Shown piece after piece: positions 30,895 through 33,199 of a stretch of DNA of 33,199 nt. Within the stretch, counting starts at the first letter, position 1, and each line of letters opens with the position of its first letter. The position numbers and the translations under genes were made by a program. The notes below the pieces were generated by a model that had not been told where the DNA came from, ran no database searches, and saw only the letters and a list, made by a program, of their open reading frames with translations. Source of the DNA: Ga0077527 sp032128415 (GTDB taxonomy: Bacteria > Pseudomonadota > Gammaproteobacteria > Burkholderiales > SG8-41); the NCBI GenBank assembly GCA_032128415.1, contig JAQBGW010000131.1:1-33199 (forward strand). Direction: 5' to 3'.

Positions 30895-32244
30895 ATGTTC
30901 AATAAGGTGGTCGTAGCAAACCGTGGCGCCGTTGCTGCCCGCGTGCTCCGCGCGCTGAATGTCATGAAAATACCGGCGGTGGCAGTGTATTCCGCTGCCG
31001 ACGCCGGCGCACCGTACCTGGAATTAGCCAGCGAGACTTACGCCATCGGCCCTGCGCCCGCGCGCGAAAGTTATCTCAACCAGGACGTCATTATCGATGT
31101 CATGCGCAAATCTCACGCCGACGGTCTGCACCCGGGATATGGTTTTCTGTCGGAGAATTCCGCGTTTGCGCAGAAGGTGATGGATGCCGGTGCGCGTTTT
31201 ATCGGGCCATCACCAAAGTGGATAGATGCCATGGGTCATAAAACCCGCGCCCGCGATATGGCCGCGCAGTACGGCATGCCCATGTCGCAGGGTTCCGGTG
31301 TGTTGCCCGATGACAATGACGTGATCCTCGCCACCGCGCGAGCGATCGGGTTCCCGGTACTGGTCAAGCCGGCAGGCGGTGGTGGCGGCATCGGCATGCT
31401 GCCAGCCAAAGACGAATCTGAATTGTTGGGTGCGGTAGAGCGATCACGTTCGATGTCCACTCGCGGCTTCGGCACCGCCGAGGTTTATCTTGAGAAGCTG
31501 ATCGAACGTCCACGCCACGTTGAATTTCAAATACTCGGTGACACCCACGGCAATGCCATGCATTTGTTCGAGCGCGACTGTTCAACCCAGCGTCGCAACC
31601 AGAAAGTCATCGAAGAAGCGCCGGGCCCGCTGATCCCGCGCGACCAGGCTGTGGCGGTTGCAGACCAGATTGCCGGCATCATGCGCAGCATGGGTTATGA
31701 CAACATCGGCACCGTCGAAATGCTGCTAGGCGCCGATGGCACATTCAGCTTTCTTGAAATGAATACGCGGCTGCAAGTCGAACACGGCGTCACCGAGGAA
31801 GTCACAGGCGTGGATCTGGTGCGTGCGCAGATTCGTTCCGCTGCCGGTGAGAAACTCCCCGATATTCTGCCGGGTAAACCCGAGATCAAAGGGCATGCGA
31901 TCCAGGCACGGGTCTATGCCGAGGATCCGAAAAACTTTTTCCCGTCGCCTGGCAAGCTCACCGTGTTTCGGCCGCCGCAGGGTGAGGGGATTCGCGTCGA
32001 TACTGGCTATGCCGAAGGCCGCGAGGTGACGCCGCATTACGATCCGATGATCGCGAAAGTCATAGTCCTCAGCGCTACCCGCGAGGCGGCGATCGACAAA
32101 TTGGTGGATGCATTGAATGCTTTTGAAATTCAAGGACTGAAAAACAATATCCCGGCAGTGATCAACATTCTGCGCTCGGAGCCTTTCCGTGCCGGACGGG
32201 TTCATACCGGCATCATCGGCGAAGTGACAGGCAAGAAAATATGA
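30895..32244 (+). CDS. Biotin carboxylase subunit of acyl-CoA carboxylase
   Basis: This ATP-grasp enzyme carboxylates the biotin of the carrier protein with bicarbonate and ATP. From the ATG at 30895 it has 449 residues; AAAGGA lies 7 bases upstream, and a TTG one codon earlier is ignored. Visible: Lys116 (MGHKTRA), the glycine loop VKPAGGGGGIG at 157-167 with Lys158, FERDCSTQRRNQKVIEEAP (the RRNQK form seen in propionyl-CoA carboxylase alpha) and EMNTRLQVEHGVTEEVTG. The N-terminal ANRGEIA of the family reads ANRGAVA, a loss of the usual glutamate (Ala12). No biotin domain is fused, consistent with the separate carrier. It ends in a 4-base overlap with the next gene. Confidence 0.94.
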   Translation: MFNKVVVANRGAVAARVLRALNVMKIPAVAVYSAADAGAPYLELASETYAIGPAPARESYLNQDVIIDVMRKSHADGLHPGYGFLSENSAFAQKVMDAGARFIGPSPKWIDAMGHKTRARDMAAQYGMPMSQGSGVLPDDNDVILATARAIGFPVLVKPAGGGGGIGMLPAKDESELLGAVERSRSMSTRGFGTAEVYLEKLIERPRHVEFQILGDTHGNAMHLFERDCSTQRRNQKVIEEAPGPLIPRDQAVAVADQIAGIMRSMGYDNIGTVEMLLGADGTFSFLEMNTRLQVEHGVTEEVTGVDLVRAQIRSAAGEKLPDILPGKPEIKGHAIQARVYAEDPKNFFPSPGKLTVFRPPQGEGIRVDTGYAEGREVTPHYDPMIAKVIVLSATREAAIDKLVDALNAFEIQGLKNNIPAVINILRSEPFRAGRVHTGIIGEVTGKKI

Positions 32245-32948
32245 TTAAAAAACAACAAGATACAATTATATCTGCGGCGCGGCTCGCAGGCCGCAATGCG
32301 CTCGACGAAAGCACAGGTAAACGCTTGTTGTCCTCGTACGGCATCACCGTTCCGCAATCGCGGGTGGTGCAAGGTGTGGCCGATATCGATGCAGTGATGA
32401 ACAGCCTCACTGCACCGTTCGTCGTCAAAATCATGTCGCCCGACATCCTGCATAAAAGCGATGCCGGTGGCGTCAAGATCAACCTGCGCACTGCCGCCGA
32501 AGTAAAAGCTGTAATCGAAGGCATGATGCACGCGCCCAAAATCAAGAGTGCACGCATCGATGGTTTCCTGATTGAAGAAATGGTGCCGGCCGGCCATGAA
32601 CTGGTGATCGGCGGGTTGCGTGATCCGCAATTCGGGCCGCTGGTGATGGTGGGTCTGGGCGGCATATTCGTGGAAATCCTGAAAGACGTGTCGTTCCGCT
32701 TGTGCCCGATCAGCCGCGTCGATGCCGAAGAAATGCTCGCCGAATTGAAGGGCGCAGCCATCCTCAAGGGTGCGCGCGGGACCAAGCCCGCATCGCTGGA
32801 AGCCATCATCGACGTGCTGCTCAAAGTCGGCGGCGACAACGGTTTGTTGATGCAGCATGCGGCGGACATCAGCGAAGCCGATATCAACCCGCTGATCGTG
32901 TCCGAGACTGATGCCGTTGCGGTCGATGCGCGGTTCATATTGGGATGA
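32241..32948 (+). CDS. ADP-forming acyl-CoA ligase, beta (ATP-grasp) subunit
   Basis: A 235-residue ATP-grasp protein of the acetate-CoA ligase (ADP-forming) beta type, which interconverts acyl-CoA + ADP + phosphate and acid + CoA + ATP. The segment SPDILHKSDAGGVKINL at about 66-82, the loop GLRDPQFGPLVMVGLGG at about 126-142 and the C-terminal DINPLIV are typical. The start overlaps the biotin carboxylase stop (ATGA), so the ligase is part of the operon. The first ten codons are very AT-rich (IKKQQDTIIS). The alpha subunit follows at once. Confidence 0.92.
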   Translation: MIKKQQDTIISAARLAGRNALDESTGKRLLSSYGITVPQSRVVQGVADIDAVMNSLTAPFVVKIMSPDILHKSDAGGVKINLRTAAEVKAVIEGMMHAPKIKSARIDGFLIEEMVPAGHELVIGGLRDPQFGPLVMVGLGGIFVEILKDVSFRLCPISRVDAEEMLAELKGAAILKGARGTKPASLEAIIDVLLKVGGDNGLLMQHAADISEADINPLIVSETDAVAVDARFILG

Positions 32949-33199
32949 CCACAAAAATGAGCAAATCCGTCATTGAACAGTTCAATCCACTGTTCGCCCC
33001 CCAAACCGTAGCCGTGGTCGGCGCTTCGACCAAGGGCAATGCATTACCAAATTTGTTCATCCGCCGCATCCGCGAATTCGGCTTCACCGGTGACATTTAT
33101 CCGATCCATCCTACCGCTGCCGAGATTGACGGCCTCACTGCGTACAGGAGTCTTGCCGACACGCCCAAGCCCGTGGATTATGCGTACATCGCCGTATCC
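32945..33199 (+). CDS. ADP-forming acyl-CoA ligase, alpha subunit (cut by the window end)
   Basis: 85 codons are visible and the frame is still open at the right edge. The N-terminal CoA-binding Rossmann domain shows VAVVGASTKGNALPNLFIR, then YPIHPTA and YAYIAVS, as in acetate-CoA ligase (ADP-forming) alpha subunits and related CoA-binding proteins. The catalytic phosphohistidine would lie beyond the window. The ATG at 32945 overlaps the beta stop (ATGA); an in-frame ATG at 32957 (MSKSVIEQF) is also possible. Whether it is a short alpha subunit or a longer fusion cannot be told here. Confidence 0.88.
   Translation, partial: MTTKMSKSVIEQFNPLFAPQTVAVVGASTKGNALPNLFIRRIREFGFTGDIYPIHPTAAEIDGLTAYRSLADTPKPVDYAYIAVS

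Noticed and set aside
32202..33004. Two long minus-strand frames opposite the acyl-CoA ligase genes
   Set aside because: The plus strand carries clear ATP-grasp and CoA-binding motifs joined by 4-base overlaps. The minus frames show none.
1..33199. CRISPR arrays, tRNA or rRNA genes, insertion sequences, prophage
   Set aside because: On reading both strands I saw no spaced direct repeats, cloverleaf-like segments, transposase motifs or phage genes.

Overview
The window is a chromosomal stretch of a betaproteobacterium, probably of the Burkholderiales/Nitrosomonadales type. This rests on gene content and order: priA-hemE, gltBD, a pilMNOPQ-aroKB-dgt block divergent from a PBP1A gene, and hemB next to engB and a cytochrome c4 gene. 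The protein sequences also look betaproteobacterial. I saw no tRNA, rRNA, CRISPR array, insertion sequence or prophage. Apart from the right-hand 7 kb, most of the window is core genome.

Layout. Positions 1-18081 lie almost entirely on the minus strand: priA (replication restart), hemE (heme), gltD and gltB (glutamate synthase), dgt (dNTPase), aroB and aroK (shikimate pathway), then the type IV pilus assembly operon pilM-N-O-P-Q. The pil genes overlap by 4 bases or lie 2 bases apart. An intrinsic terminator separates pilQ from aroK. mrcA (PBP1A) is divergent from pilM and is followed by a small nucleotidyltransferase-like gene. hemB, engB and cytochrome c4 come next. A minus-strand run follows: gntR, a crotonase, an SH3-like exported protein and a glycerophosphodiester phosphodiesterase. 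Divergent from gntR is a plus-strand operon to the right edge: a 73-residue biotin carrier protein, two different carboxyltransferases, a biotin carboxylase and the beta and (cut) alpha subunits of an ADP-forming acyl-CoA ligase.

The most interesting item is not a protein gene. Between hemB and engB, on the strand opposite to both, is what looks like a small RNA of about 105 nt (about 22336-22440). It has an extracytoplasmic sigma-E/AlgU-type promoter (GAACTT-N16-TCTCA), a C-rich segment containing UCCUCC, an internal hairpin and a strong intrinsic terminator whose T-run overlaps the engB stop codon. It occupies the position and orientation relative to engB that Spot 42 (spf) has in Escherichia coli and the sigma-22-dependent ErsA has in Pseudomonas. 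It may be a betaproteobacterial counterpart.

The second item is the right-hand operon: a split acyl-CoA carboxylase with two dissimilar carboxyltransferases and an energy-conserving acyl-CoA ligase. It is controlled from a compact divergent promoter region with a GntR-type palindrome and interrupted by a 92-bp inverted repeat. Its substrate cannot be read from the sequence. All database-type statements are from memory of the families; no search was run.
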